NCBI GenBank assembly: GCA_001600095.1
Contig: BCIX01000005.1
Coordinates: 998,523-1,062,522, forward strand
Length of the DNA: 64,000 nt
Direction: 5' to 3'
Source of the DNA: Bullera alba
Taxonomy: Eukaryota; Basidiomycota; Tremellomycetes; Tremellales; Bulleraceae
Shown here in pieces: positions 11,601 to 24,986 of this stretch. Position 1 is the stretch's first letter, and each line of letters starts with the position of its first letter. The translations under genes and the position numbers were made by a program. The notes below the pieces were generated by a model. It was not told the origin of the DNA and searched no databases. It worked only from the letters and a program-made list of their open reading frames with translations.

Positions 11601-14600
11601 CTAGACGTCTCGGGCATTACCCTGCCAGTCGTAGCCTTCCAGCATGAGTCCATGCTCGGATCGCTCCAGAGTCCGCATACTCCTCAAGTACCACCCATCG
11701 AGCTTGAGTCTCAGACCCTGGTAGATCGGTGGTCCGGGCTGATATCGTCTGGCGGTCCAGTCGCCCGTTGGTGCATCGGATTTACCAACAAGGGCATTCA
11801 GGCCCTTCTTGATGTTACTCGTCTCGTTGGCTGAATTTCCAGTGTGGGGTCGAACGCCTTTGATAGCAGTGCCGGGTGTCATGGCGTACTTGCTGATCAA
11901 CTTCTCGTCGTCCAAATCCTCAGTATCCATTGACTCGGCGATGGTAGGCGCCGTGGGCGAAGTGACGGACGGGACTCCAGACTTGTTGCGGTTGTGGGTC
12001 TGGATGTGGAGTTTGCGATTGGATCGGGAAGACCATTTACCACCGCCAATCTCGCCATAGGGGTTTTGACCGGCCGTTGGAATGTCCGGAATACCCTTCT
12101 CCTCGGCGGCAATCTCGGCGGCCAGATCGGCCGGGACCAAGGGGTATGATCGGACCAACTCGCCATGAAGGTGCTTGCAAATGTCAGACCAGTATTTGCC
12201 CCTGATCAACATGTTCTGCGACTTGGCAAATAGCGTCCAAGGGGTGTAGATGAATGGCGCGGGGGGTTTGTCCGACTCTGATCGGCCAGATACCAGTGGT
12301 GGGGCTTGGATACCCGACGCTCGGGATTGGACAGGCGACAGTCGGGCATCGGGCAGTGGTAGGATAACCTCCAGAACGACCATTTGAGCGGGAGACTCGT
12401 CGTCGTAGTTTGTAGATGGCAGCTCGAGGATCTCGGGCGAGAGTCGAGCAATGTTCTGGATGTTTGGCCATGGCTTGAGTGCCGTGGTGAGAGACTCGAT
12501 AGCAACGGCCATAGCGGCTTGGAACTCATATAGCGCTTCGTCGTCCTGGGACTGGATCGAACCATCTCCGCTGTCGGACGACTCGACTCGCTGGAGGGCG
12601 TCGTTGGCTCGAGAGATGACTTCGCCCATGGTCATGTTGCTGCATTCTCGAATCCAAGCTCGCATAGCCGAAGATAGAGGGAAGTGGACGTCCGGAAGTC
12701 GATACGCTGGGATCTGGTGTCGAGCAAAGTTGTACACTAGCACGTCGATACCGTGACTGGCAGTGGTGGGTCGAACACCAAATAGACCGAGGTATGTGCC
12801 ACCAGTTTGGACCACGGGCCGAGCACCTCGCTTGGCGTACGTCTTGCAGGCAGAGAGGAAGATGTCCATTTCTCCTTTACCAACACCCATGTGATCGGCA
12901 AAGGTTCGAGAGAAGAACCTAGTCTCGGTAAGACGGTAACCCCTTTCGAGCCAGTAGTCGACCGTGTCAAAGTTTGCCGGTGGCTCCTGTGTCATCTTCG
13001 GGTAGTCGAATCCAATAGGGTGTCCATTTCCAATCTCTCTAACCAGGAATAGCAAGACTCCTTCCGAGGTGTGCAATTTGAGCGTAATACCATGGATCGA
13101 GCTTTCGTCATCTTGGTGCTTGACAATACCACCCTCGTCGTCGGGCCCAGGGACTCGAGTACCAGTAGTCATGACTCGGTCGAATAGCTCGCCAAGGGAT
13201 TCTACTGAAATGCCAAGTTGTTGAGCGAGAAGCACCGAAGCCTCGACGAAACGCTGTCGGAACTTTTCGCTCTGCCAAGTCGACGCAGAGGTCTTTTGCA
13301 GAGGCTTGCTCTTTCGCTGAGTGAGGTAGTCGACGATTCGAGGGACGAAGGGTCGGACAATCTGCCAGTTGTACGAGAGTTGGTATAGCCATTGGAAGGT
13401 GGGTTGTCGGGGGTCAAGCTCTCCCATGACTCGCTACGAGTCGTCAGACGTGTACTATGTGGGTGTGCTCGGTACTCACCTTGAGCTCCGCTTCCGTCTC
13501 AATCATCTGCATTGGAATGGTACCGTCGTGCTTGACCAGAATTCGACCGTCCTCGGCAAAGGTGGCACTGGCGACGACAATATGTCTGGCCTTCTTTCGG
13601 ATCTCACGTCTGGACAGCAAGTCCGCAAAGGCGAAAGCGACGGAGAGGAGGAGAATGACACCGCACATGACCGAGATGGCTAACACAGGTGAGCTTATTG
13701 GTCTTCGTAACAGGTGGACTAGCTCACCAATGGTCAACCTGGTGTTTTGGCCACCACCGCTAGCTAGAATCTCGGGGGAGACGCCTTCCTTGACACTATA
13801 GGATGTGCCGCCAAGACCGAGGTAGTGCATACTAGACCAATAGTCAGCGGGACTCTTGGATCATGCCACGACACGACTCACCCGCAGACGGCGGCCGCGA
13901 GGAACAGCGAACAGAGACCTCGCTTCCAGAACGAGTCTGACCATTGCGCTCGGAACTTGAAGAACGCGAAGAATGCCGCAGTGGCCGCAGCAGACGCGAG
14001 GATCAAGGCGAACACGACCGTGACGGCAGAGTAGGAGACGTTGAGGTAGGGCAGCTGGAACGAAGCGGAGTAGTGCATCAGAGAGACTGAAGGTGTCAGC
14101 TTATGCCTCCTAGTCTCTCCAAGCACGACTCACTGGTAAGACCGACGAAAACTCCGGAGATGACTATACGCCATAGAGGAATCTCCATCTCATATCCGAT
14201 GAACCAGAACGCAAAGACGGTCGCGATGAGTGGGACGAAGAGCGAAAGCGCGGTCATTCCTTTGGAGAACTGTAATGTCAGCTGTAGCCGTGAAGCGTGT
14301 TACTCACCTGGATGTACCATGTCACGTCGGGACTGGCGAGAAGGCGGATACTGATCATACTGACAAAGTGCATACCCCAAACCGCGACGGCAGAGAAGCA
14401 GACGGCGGCGAAACCGAGCAGCAGGTGATTTCTCCATCCTCTCGACGACGTCCTCCGACCGAGCAGCAGCAGCGTCGCGTACGAGCCGAGAACGGACACG
14501 ACGATGGAGAGGACCAGGATGCCGGGTACTGGGTGAATGGGGACCGCGTGCGTGACATAGTATTGCATGAGCCCGGAGGGATCTACGCGTTCGTCAGCCA

Positions 14601-14669
14601 ATGAACGAGTTGAGGGGTCGTGCAGAAGACCGACTCACCATTCCACAGGTCCAGAGGCGGTGGCGCCAT
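11601..14669 (-). CDS. MHYT-domain integral membrane protein
   Basis: Seven exons (14639-14669, 14308-14582, 14134-14269, 13882-14086, 13728-13831, 13480-13679, 11601-13433) give 927 residues in one frame from the ATG at 14669 (MAPPPLDLWN). The first 260 residues are a run of hydrophobic helices carrying three MHYT-type motifs: WGMHFVS, LMHYSAS and GMHYLGLGG. In bacteria, MHYT modules are proposed copper-binding membrane sensors of diatomic gases coupled to signalling outputs. Here the output is a cytosolic region of about 600 residues I do not recognise: it lacks GGDEF, EAL, kinase or DNA-binding motifs and includes basic and Ser-rich stretches near the C-terminus. Similar MHYT proteins occur in other fungi. 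A sensory role is inference. The last exon is 1.8 kb and unbroken. Confidence 0.85.
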
Positions 14670-16588
14670 GATGCGACGAGCAAGTTACAGGTTCAGAGCG
14701 CGTAAAGAAGGTCGATCGAACAGGTCAGACCTGCTGGGCGAATGTAAGCGTTGATCAGGATGATCTCGTGCGAGTTGTAGTGAAGATGTAGAAAGGAATG
14801 AATCACGCGTCAAAAGGTCGATCAAGTGGGAAGTATGGTATCACAAGGAAAAGGGGAAGAAGCTAGATCGACAGGGCATTGAGCTAGAGGTGGTTAAGCA
14901 GATGGAATGAGGGACAAATGAACGGAATGTCAACGTCAAGAGGTCTGGAGTCTTCGCTGGACTCGCCCTGATTCACAGCCCAAGATTACTCTCGAGGCTG
15001 CAGAAGGGGAGAAGAGGGTGGTGGTTTGAGTTTCGCCTAGGCTGATCAGGGGAGACATTGCCGAGTGAGGCATGGGGTATGGGGAGGACTCGTACCGATA
15101 GCTGGGAGGAAGGGCTGGATTTACCCGGAAGGGCGTCGAAGAAGGGGTGTATCGCAGAGTGCCACAAGGCGTCACTGGAATGTCAATGTGGGGGTTGTAA
15201 ATGAACTGTTTCTGAGATCTTTGGTAGGACCTGGTGACCAACCTCGTGCGCGTGTTCGGGTAAGGGGCCCGAAGAGGGGAGGGAGGGGAGAGGGTTGTGT
15301 CGGGTGTTGGGCGTTGAATATGTCTGGGCGAGATCGAAATGTGGTAAGAGGGAGGTATCATCAGGATTGGGTGCGGGTAAGTTGACTCGAGCGAGTGTTG
15401 GCATGGTAAAAGTTTTCCTCGGAAGCGTTGATCATGATCCTCTGCTTCGGCCTTTGCCATCATCACCCGAGCGGCCCTCGCGACCATCAAACACTCGTCT
15501 GTAGCTTCTCTCGACGATCGGCGAAATTTAATGGAAAAGGAACGATGAAACCAGAGGGAAAGGGGGGTGACACACTCCGGGCACGCGGCCATACTGCGGC
15601 AGACGAGGTGTAGAGAGTTACTCACCTAGGTGGTGTTGACCTCGTCACTGTGATGGATGGCGTCGAGGTGATGGTGGTGATAAGAGTCATCGTACTGGCA
15701 ATGTAGCCCAGCTAGCCATCTGGCAATTTGACCTCCCCAAATCCTGCTCCTCCATGACGAGCCGATAGCTCCCCCGGGGTAGAACTCAGAACCTCTCAGA
15801 ACCCCCGTTTCACAGTGCCTGACTACGAGACGTGCCTTGATAGTCAAGTCGGTGACTCCGACGAGGCAGGACGAGGCTCTCATCGTCCTCCTCTTCCGAG
15901 ACAGCTTGAGCGGAGTATCCACCGGCCTGCGATAGCGAGTTGCAGCGAAGCATTTCCTCCTCTGTCGCTCTTCCACAGACCCGAGGGAGGCCATGTCCTG
16001 CTCCTCTGCTTCCTCGGACGTCGTTGCTCCCTAATGACTAGACGGATCTTCCTGGCTGTTCGAGGGTCGAGAAGAGTCGGTAGTGCGAAGGCCAGACTGT
16101 GCCAGGGCGAGAGCTGAAACTGAATCGGCTCGGCGGTAAGTCGGCAAGAGCGAAGCCGCCGCGATGCCCCAGGACAAGCCTGACTGAGATCTCGTAATCT
16201 GCCCTGCGGCCGCCCTGGGCGGCTGGGGGTCCGCTTGGGTCCGTGCAGGATAAGATAAGGTTGCCTCCAGAGGACGAGAGCTAAGCCAATATATGACGAC
16301 AAGGAGTAGGCACGGGGGTGCAGATAGCTTGAGCTTAGTTCAATTACCAGTGTCCAGACCAAGGCAGACCACAGGCCTCAAGGCCTTGAGGATCTTCGAT
16401 TGTCACTTCGAGTGACTGTCTAGGACCGTCGACTCTTCGCCGCAGCCTAGCAGGAGAGTCGCGGTTGTCGTCGCCAGGTACATAAGTAAAGGTCATCATG
16501 TCATAATACCATGTCATACGTCCTTTTACAATACAAGCTACTTAACGCATACCAACGATGGCCTGCCCGCAGACACCGAAAAGAACCA
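14670..16588. other. long intergenic region, possible weak coding signal
   Basis: This stretch of 1.9 kb lies upstream of the MHYT start and downstream of the DUF1917 gene stop. A minus-strand open frame of about 180 codons (from an ATG near 15490 down to 14936) is Pro/Ser/Thr/Arg-rich with no recognisable domain. It more likely reflects a C/T-rich leader of the MHYT gene than a protein. No repeats or RNA genes are recognised. Confidence 0.4.
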
Positions 16589-18340
16589 CTACTCGGCATC
16601 GCTATCTCCTTCCGGACCCGCAAAGATGTCGTTCTCGATGTATTTGACCCTATAAAATCAGCCGACGTTTGAGCGTTTGGGACTCACGCTGATATTCTCG
16701 CTTTCTTTGTGGCGGGCATTCCTCCCTTGTTCACTTTCTGGGCAGCATTGACAACCTCTGTGAGTACCCCGTTATTCTCCCCCTTGGTTGTGACTGGGAC
16801 AGTATCAGGCTTGGTGGGTGACAAATCCTTCCTTTTACTCGAAGCCTCGACTTTGGGCTCTTCAACATCAATATAGATGACCCCATCTGCTTTGGCGGGA
16901 GCTGGGTTCGGCTGGCTGGCGGACTGGGTGGATTTTTGGATCTTCAGAGTTCTGTGCTGGTCTTTCAATTTCTAAAGAGCTAAGTCAGTCGGCGAGAACC
17001 CCTCGCAGTAGGTGCCGTCCTCACTTGGATTGCGTCGGCACCGCCTTCAATCACTTCGTTGGAACGCCAGATCGTTGCTCGGAGCTTGGTAGGATGGTTC
17101 CAGTCTATGCCGGCGAGGGAGTACATGTCCGATTTAACATATTTACCCTCCAATCCATGCTCCAGGAGAAGCGTGTGCTGGATCTGTTACAGCTGGGTCA
17201 GTGGTCTACTTCAAGCTAATCTGACGCGAGTCCGGACGCACTTTACGCGCAAGCTTGAGGTCGTACACGTTCTTCATGTACAAGCAAATTGACATGAGAA
17301 GGCTAAGATCGTGTTAGCCGGACCTCTTCACAACATCTACTGGACACTTACATGCTCTCCGTCACCGAGGAATTTGTTCGAGGTCGCGACTTTGGCCAGT
17401 TCCACACCTGCATCTCTCAAAGGTCCCTCGGCTACGGACCTGAATATTGTCGCCCAGACGGTATCGACCTCCGGGTGCGGGGACCACAACAACCTATCGT
17501 CATGTCAGTAGAGTAGCGTCAGAAGCTGAACCCGGCCGCACTCACCACTTCCCACATGTCCATTTTGACTTGAGTGAGAGCTCTTTCAGGTCTGCGACCG
17601 CTTTGTCTTTGGCCTGCGGTTTTAGACCTGCTTAGTTGGGGGGACACGCACCGGCTCTCTAAACGATTTCTTTGATCTTGTGCCCTTGGGCTTCCCCCAC
17701 GGAGAAACCGGTATTTTATCGTCCAGCTGAAGATAGTTGGATCAGCTTTCCAAAGCGTTTCCGAAAGGTGCCGGTAGACTCGCTTAATCTCCATTATTGT
17801 CATCTCCAAATTTTCCACTATAGAGTCATTAGTCACACCTTGAGTTGTCATATAGGAATAAAAGCCACTTACAAATAGCGAGCGCTTTGACTAACGTTTC
17901 AGAATATTTGGTTGCAATCTCCGGATCCTCAGTCCTCTTCGACTTGCCCTGCACCCAAATGATCTAGGAGCCAGTGTCAGTCCTGCATCTTCCCCGAAGA
18001 TTGATGATGGTGTGAGGCTGACGTACTTCAGTTTGGTCATTGGTGATGATGGACGGCCGGCACTACGTGGATCAGCTTGGTAGCAGGTAGCAGAGTAGAT
18101 TGGGATGTACCTTTCGCAAGTGCTTAATCGATGGTGACGCCACATTTCGGCGTCCAGAAGTATGGGTTGCTCATCTTGCCAAGCGTGCAATATTTATCAA
18201 GGACCCAGGATTCCGGCGGCACATCTAGGTGAGACCTTGATCGATCAACAAATTGACACTGGAACTCGGACCGCGTATTGTTGTTGAGCTTGGGAGCGGC
18301 GTGTTATTACATGCCCACGGTGCTCGCGTGCGCGCGACAT
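16589..18340 (-). CDS. DUF1917 (BLES03/C11orf68-like) family protein
   Basis: My best model has 12 exons and 377 residues: 18311-18340, 18139-18258, 18027-18062, 17873-17963, 17780-17817, 17652-17726, 17546-17613, 17352-17493, 17242-17271, 17025-17183, 16688-16971 and 16589-16649. The core CGKWLLWSP...VDTVW, the ICLYMKNVYD-like strand and GKYVKSDMYSLAGI resemble DUF1917, whose human member BLES03 has an eIF4E-like fold; its biochemical role is unknown. The C-terminal 110 residues are Lys/Ser-rich and disordered. Two places are awkward. The exon 2/3 intron needs a weak GTCACC donor, and the conserved SICLYMK peptide (about 17272-17302) lies one base out of frame with the preceding exon unless a further acceptor is used. 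The 5' end is therefore uncertain. Its promoter is shared with listerin, 203 bp away. Confidence 0.6.
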
Positions 18341-18543
18341 AGAGTCATTTGATTCCGTCCGCTAACTCTACGTCATGCTGGAAATTCAGAAGACAGGATT
18401 CAAGGTCTCGATCGAAAGGCTACAAACGGTCCTTTTCCCTCACGTTCTCCTGCACGTACTGAACCAGCTCTGGGTTCTTTGGATAGAACTGGTAGACGCA
18501 CTCGCCTGCTTGCCGGAACACACACTGGACAGCATTGCCCGAA

Positions 18544-21500
18544 ATGCCCAAAGCCAACAAATCGTCGGCCTCGGCCGGCACCCGAAAGAAGAACCAAGCG
18601 AAGAAAGCAGCTCGAGAAGGCACCGAGTTCGATGACTCCGCGCCTCCTCCTCCCGCTGGAGGAAAGATGCAGAGGGGACAGAAAAAACTGAGTAAAGCTC
18701 AGAAAAAGGCATTACCCAAGGTCAAGCAGTACATTCCCCCTCCGAAACCGCCTGCTTTGCTCATCCCCGATCCTTTGGATGGACAGGGGCTGGCTAGGAC
18801 CCTGCCGGCCGAGCTAGTGGTCGTGTTACGGCGTTTGGGAAAGAAAGACGATGTGACGAGACGGAAAGGACTTGATGAGCTAAGAGAGGGATGGGTGGTG
18901 GAGCTACAACGGCCGCCCAGTAAAGCAGCGGTTGAGGGCGATACCGAAGCTGAAGGGGAAGAAGGCTCAGAAGAGCTAGAAAGGGAGTTGAAAGAGACTG
19001 CACTGCTAGAAGCAGTCCCAGTATGGGTGAGTGTCCGAGTGTTGCAAGCCAGTAAACCGGGTCTGCTGATACGTGGACCAGCTACACAACCTGGCAAGTC
19101 TGCTGCAATCCCCCTTCCATCGTACCGTCGCTATTCAACTACACGCCGAGCTCCTCGCAATACCCTCTATCCGGACCGCCATACTCGACACGCTCGAGCT
19201 GTTCCTGCTTCCCGGTACTCAGAACCGGGATATTCTCGGCTCATGGCTCGTCGCTGCTCTGGAAGAAGGCAGGAGGGGCGGGGGAGCAGGTCTCAAATCC
19301 TGGGAAACGTCCTTCTACGTCGGAGAACCGAGTGAAGAGAAAGATGGAGAGGGCCGGATCAACTTGACAACCAAAATCCCCACATTGATCGAATACCTCT
19401 CACTGTCAATACTCGACCCGGCCTCGCTTCACGACGATATACATCCTGCACCAGTGGCTACGTCTGCTCCAGCGCCAGCACCGGTTAAGAAGGGAGGCAA
19501 GGGAAAGGCCTCACTCCCACCTCCGCCTCAGGCCACGTCGGCCAGTACGGAGGATGTTGAAGCTGAAGAAGAGAGGACGGCGCGATATAGGATAGGAGGT
19601 TTGACAGGCCTTGCTTGGCTGCTCAAACAACCTAAACCCACAGATCAGGCCATTCTTGATCAATTACTCAAACTAGTACTGGAGCCGTCATTATGGTCCT
19701 CTCTATCCTCGGTGGCACCAAACTCCGACGACTCCCCGCCCTTCGGGTACAGACAGCCCTACGTCCGCAGAGCGGCCTATGCGGTTTTGGAACCTCTATT
19801 GGCGACGTATCCAGAGGTCATTGCCAGAGAGGACATGTTGAGCTTGCTTGCCGATAACCTGCTTGGATGTTGTTGGCTGGAGAGCGAGGCTTTAGTCTGG
19901 GAGACTGCCGGAACTCCAATCATCACTCTTCTGAGTCGTAGGTCATTCTTGTGTCGGCTGATCCGGGAATGACTGTGCTTACTCGAATCACAGGACACAA
20001 AGAGCTTTGGGATATCGCCAAGGATGCCAGCAATGGGGATGTCCGGGATCAAGACGCTCAAGACCGAGACGATGATGAGGATCAAGATGACAGCGAGGAT
20101 GAAGACGACGATGAAGACGAAGTTGGGGAGAATACCGGGGAGCCCGCTGCGGCCAACATCCCCGCACCGACGCGCTCGTACAAGGTCTTCGACGACTTGC
20201 TTCAGTTCATCTCGACAACATGCCCTGCTGTGCCTCACAAGACATACCCACTACTCGTGGTGATCATCTCCACTCTGCCGCAAACACTGCTTCCGCTGTC
20301 AGATGGTCCTTCTCCACAGCTACAAACACTCTTCTCTCACCTTTGGTCCCCCGTCGACGCTCGACTTCTCTCCACACACGCACTGCCAGGCCAGCCATCG
20401 GCCTTTCAGGCATTCTTGCGCGATTCCGTCGACTGCACCTCTTACTTGATTGGCAAGTGCAGTAAGATCGAAGGAGGCGAGGCCACCGCCAAGTGGCTTG
20501 TTGGCGAACAATTGGGTCACCGGGTGTGGAAGCAGGGCGTCCTTGAATTCGGAGGTCGTTCGGCGGGCAGGAGGACAGTCCAAGCTCGACCAGAGACAGA
20601 GGCCTCGACTTTCGGACAGTTGCTGGCGAAATTGGGCAAAACGTCGATCGAGCTGCAGAGTGACTTGCTCGATTCAGTTAAAACCACCACTTTGGCGCAA
20701 ACGGACCCGGCGGATGAGAAGACGGCTTTGGCACTGTTGCCGAGAATACTGCCCGTTCTGCAGGCGGTGGAGGATGTGAATGAGCAGGAAGAGGTGAAGA
20801 CGGCCATAGATCAGATTCGCGCAGAAGTGGCGGGACAATGTGCCGCTGCACTCGAGGCGGAATCTCTGGGCCCTATCACGAAGGCGTATTTAGAGGTCTT
20901 GGTCTCAACGATCAAAGACCATCCGGAGGTGGTCACATCGGAAACCCAGTCGGTGAGTCCTCCTATCGACGAGCTAAGAGCTGTATGATACTGACACTGG
21001 CTTGCAGCGTCTTGTGTCCACTGTCCAGAACCCATCGCGGCTCATGCAAGCCGTTTCGCCAGATCTATACGTCTCGCTGGTCAACTCTCTGGGAACGGCA
21101 TACTCAGCTCACGAGACCACCGTGTCAAGTGCGACCTCGACACTCCTGTCCTCGCAGACGGAACAGGCGACCCGACTGGCACTCGCGAAAAGCTTATTGC
21201 AATCCAAATCCGCTTTATTGACACCCGCCTCGCTCGACGACCTCGCTGAAGAGGCTGTTCAGTCAGCTTTGACGGACCACAATGAGAGTGCTGCGCAGGT
21301 CACTGCTCTTTGCGTAAATGCCGAAGGTGAGAGCAAACCCACTGATCCCCTATATTGCTAAATCGCTAACATCGAGCAGGCGCGCTTTCGCATGACGCTT
21401 TACATACTGTGCTGGCGCTGGTTGCCACTTCGATTCACGACTCCACGCACTCCCTCGTGACGACCCAGCCGGATGTCCGAATTCCCCAAGAAGCCATTGA

Positions 21501-24500
21501 GATCTTCGCGTCATACGCCCAGCAACACGCCGGGGAGGTGATTGATTCGGAAATCCTGCAGGGAGCTCTGGTGGGAGTTCATCACTTGGCAGTTCTCCTC
21601 CCTCGACTCCATGAAGAGGGGTACGTCGTGCCTCCCGCCGCACAAGAGCTGTGGAGCAGGAGCAAGGAATTGAGGGACGAGGATGAGGAGAAACTGGCCA
21701 AACTCGTTCTTGCGGATTTGGCCAGTTTGATCTCGGACGTCTCCTGTCGAGTCGAGTGAGTACAGCCAGATATCGATCGGGGACTGAGCTAATCGGTGCC
21801 TAGGCCTGGGATATTGGTCGACGTCGCGATGGTCGCTATACCCGGCACGACAGCCACGGACATTTCGCAAAGAATCCTTCCGGACATCTCTCACATTCAG
21901 GACCTCGTTTCCGAATTCACCTCACGACAACCTAACCCCACGCTTTCCATCGTCGACAGTGTCATCCCCTGCCCTCCAGTCGATGACGATGCGAGCCGAG
22001 ATCCAGGGTCGTTCGACGTCCACGGTCGATCTCGCGGAGCAAGGCTAGCCGAAGCTGCTCTAGCGTTGATCCGCTCCGACCGGCAATTCGCCAGTTCCAG
22101 CGCTACCCTACTACAAACGGTCCTCTCCGCTCGAGCTCTAGCTCAAGACGCACTGGCTGTTCCTGGAGCCTCGAGAGGGTTCTTCGACAAGTCTACCCCT
22201 GTAGAATATCTCGCCCAGGTGGTCAGAGAGGCCGAAGGCACATTGTCATTCTCCCTCGCATCCCTGGATGACGTGGCGCTAGATTGGCACAAGACCACCT
22301 CGGATCTGATCAAAAAGGGTCAGGCGGCGTCCGGCGGATTGGACTTCCTGCAGAGTCTTCTGGTGATGCTCTCGGAGAGGATCAGCTCCGCTGCGGATGA
22401 CGTTTCGGCGAGAACATTGAGAGACGTGCTGGGCAGGTTCTTGAGTCAGAGCGGAGCGGGGGAGAAGGAAGCAGAGGTCTGGTTGAACCTCGGCATGGGC
22501 AAGATCGACTCTAGTGAGTCGCTTCGATATTCGCAATTCAGGCGGCTGATCGATCTTAGACCCAACCCTCGCGTTGGCCGTGATCTCCGCTGTGAAACCT
22601 TTCCTCCTGGACACCAAACCGCTCGAGGTGGCACAAAATCGGTTGGCCAACAATCTCGCTGGCATCCCGGCCAAATCGGCAAATGCAAAGGGTCTCCCGG
22701 CACTACGACTGCTCATCGCCTCGGCTCCACCAAGAGACGCTGCATCGGTGTTCATCCCACAGCAACGAGCGTTGTTCGTTCTGCGACACATTGCGTCGTG
22801 GTTGACATCCGATGAGGATCTGGAGGAAGAATTTGATCTGAGGGTGGCAGAGCTGTACGCCGTCATGGCGCCAATCGTCCAGGACGTCCAGGGCGCACAT
22901 TGGGATTCGATCTTTGACCTCATTGAGACGGGACTAGAGGTGAGTCAGATTTGATTCCAGGGGTGATTTGAGGCTGATGTTGGTGGGATTGACAGAGCGG
23001 CTCGTTGCAAGATGAACATTCGCTCTCATTCCTCTACCAATGCCTGAGCCTGCTCCAGCAGGTCAGAGACCTTTGCGAGACGAATAAATCCCTACGGGCG
23101 TTATGGACGAATAAAGACGTTCATATGAAATTGGTCCTTCAGCTCTTTTTGCAGTGCACAAATGGTAAGTCTCCGCCTCTGGCTTCATAGACGTAATCTG
23201 ATTGGAACGCTTAGCCAATTCCGTACCACTGCAAACGGTCCAAGACCTTATCCTGGATCTGTTGGCATCTGCACCCACGACCATCATTGGGGACAGTGGT
23301 CTCCCAGAGGTGAGCAGCGCGACCGAAACAAAAAAAGGTTGAAGCTGATTGGGATCTCAGTTGTCGAGACTGCTGGGAGAGTCGAACTCGTACTCTGTGC
23401 AGTGCACTGCGTACAAGATCCTCAAGCAGGTCGTCGAGAAGCGAACTCTTGCGCTGATATTGGACGTCGAGGCCTCTGTCGCCGAGGCCGAAGAGGGCCA
23501 TCAGAGCAAAATCATACATTTGCCTGGCGAGCTGGTCGAGATCGTCGAGAAGGGAAGAGGCATTACATGGCACGAGGAGCCGGAGGTCGAGCTAGTGAGT
23601 GACGACGAAGTAGCGTGGTTGCTTTGTTGACATAGTGGCAGGTACTGGGTCAATTACTCGCTTGGATGTCTATCCTCGACCACTTCGAGGACGCGGTGAG
23701 TCACTCGCGAGGCTGTGGGGAAATGGACTGATCAGGGCTATCTAGTCTCGCACTCTGAGATGGGCATACCTCGATCAACTGAACACCGATGGTTTGCTCG
23801 ACCAGATCCTCCTACCGATGCTGTTCGCCATGCTGGGCGTGTCGGAGGTTGGAGCGTGGAACTTTGCTTCCAGCTCGTACGCCGTGGATGAGTTCTACAC
23901 AGACCGTAAGTTTACCCCTGTATATGCGAATGCCGCCGCTGACGCTGCGTAGTGCTACAGCCAGAGGATCTTGCGGACCTCACCCCTCTCGCCTCGCACC
24001 TCTTCTACCGAGCACTCGTCACCATCCCCTCCGCCCTTCGGACGTACTATGAATCACTCAAGGATCGCCAGCTATCCATGTCCATGCTCAACTTCACCGC
24101 CAGACACTACTCGCCCGTCATCATCCAGAATGAATTCGCGGCTCTGCGCCAGCCTGCCGCCATGGCCCAACTGACCGAAGAGGGGTTGAACGTCAAAATA
24201 GCCCAAGGGGGCGGAGCGACCGTCGCTGCAGGCAGCGCTGGATCGTCGGAAGCCATTGCGAGCTATGTGGTAGATGAGCAGCCTATGGAAATTGGAATAA
24301 GGCTCCCCGCCGAGTTTCCCCTCCGCGGAGTGGAGATTCGGGATCTCAGGAGGGTTGGCGTCCCGGAGAACAAGTGGAGAGGGTGGTTGATGAGCGTCCA
24401 ACAGACAATCACCTCGAGGGTGGGTCTATCGCACCGGTGTGGAGTGTCGCTGATGAAGTGGTAGAACGGCTTGATTCTGGAAGCATTGACGGTATTCAAG

Positions 24501-24750
24501 AAGAATGTCTCGTTGCACTTTGAAGGTGTGGTCGAGTGCGCAATTTGCTACAGGTGAGTCCCAGCTTTGCGAGACCAGGCTTCGTATGGAAGCTGAACCA
24601 GACCTCGGTAGTATCATCTCCCTAACGGATCGCACGCTGCCGACAAAGCCATGCCGGACTTGCAAAAACCGATTCCATGCGTCGTGTCTGTACAAGTGGT
24701 TCAACTCGTCCCACTCGTCCAGCTGTCCGCTGTGCAGAGCCTTGTTCTAG
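18544..24750 (+). CDS. LTN1: listerin, ribosome quality control E3 ubiquitin ligase
   Basis: Fifteen exons rebuild 1829 residues in one frame: 18544-19026, 19082-19937, 19994-20952, 21008-21326, 21380-21755, 21804-22513, 22560-22939, 22996-23164, 23215-23309, 23361-23594, 23642-23695, 23746-23905, 23953-24419, 24465-24553 and 24612-24750. The start is the ATG at 18544 ([16 protein letters not shown]). The N-terminal Lys-rich segment, the long HEAT-like helical body and the C-terminal RWD-like region ending in a RING ([35 protein letters not shown]) are the listerin layout; length is within the family range. Listerin ubiquitinates stalled nascent chains on 60S subunits. An acidic run (about 20050-20130) lies in the middle, where listerins vary. 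Confidence 0.95.
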
Positions 24751-24986
24751 TTGGATCCCAGCACGAGGTTGGAGTATCACAAGTATAATAGACGGAAGGT
24801 GATCAACATACATCATGCATTTGCATTGTCGTTCCAGTATACTATACATTTTGAGTACATGTCCCGCCTGGGCCTCTACCTCCCAGGCGGTGTTTTACAG
24901 TGTAGGACAACGAACCGTATGTCATATCCTCCGCAGGGGTCGAAGTCCCAATCAGAGGCCACAAGCGAGCCCACTCGCTCGCTCGC

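Noticed and set aside
14936..15625. Minus-strand frame of 229 codons upstream of the MHYT gene
   Set aside because: It is Pro/Ser/Arg-rich with no domain and no conserved splice partners, more likely a leader or spacer; kept only as a note.
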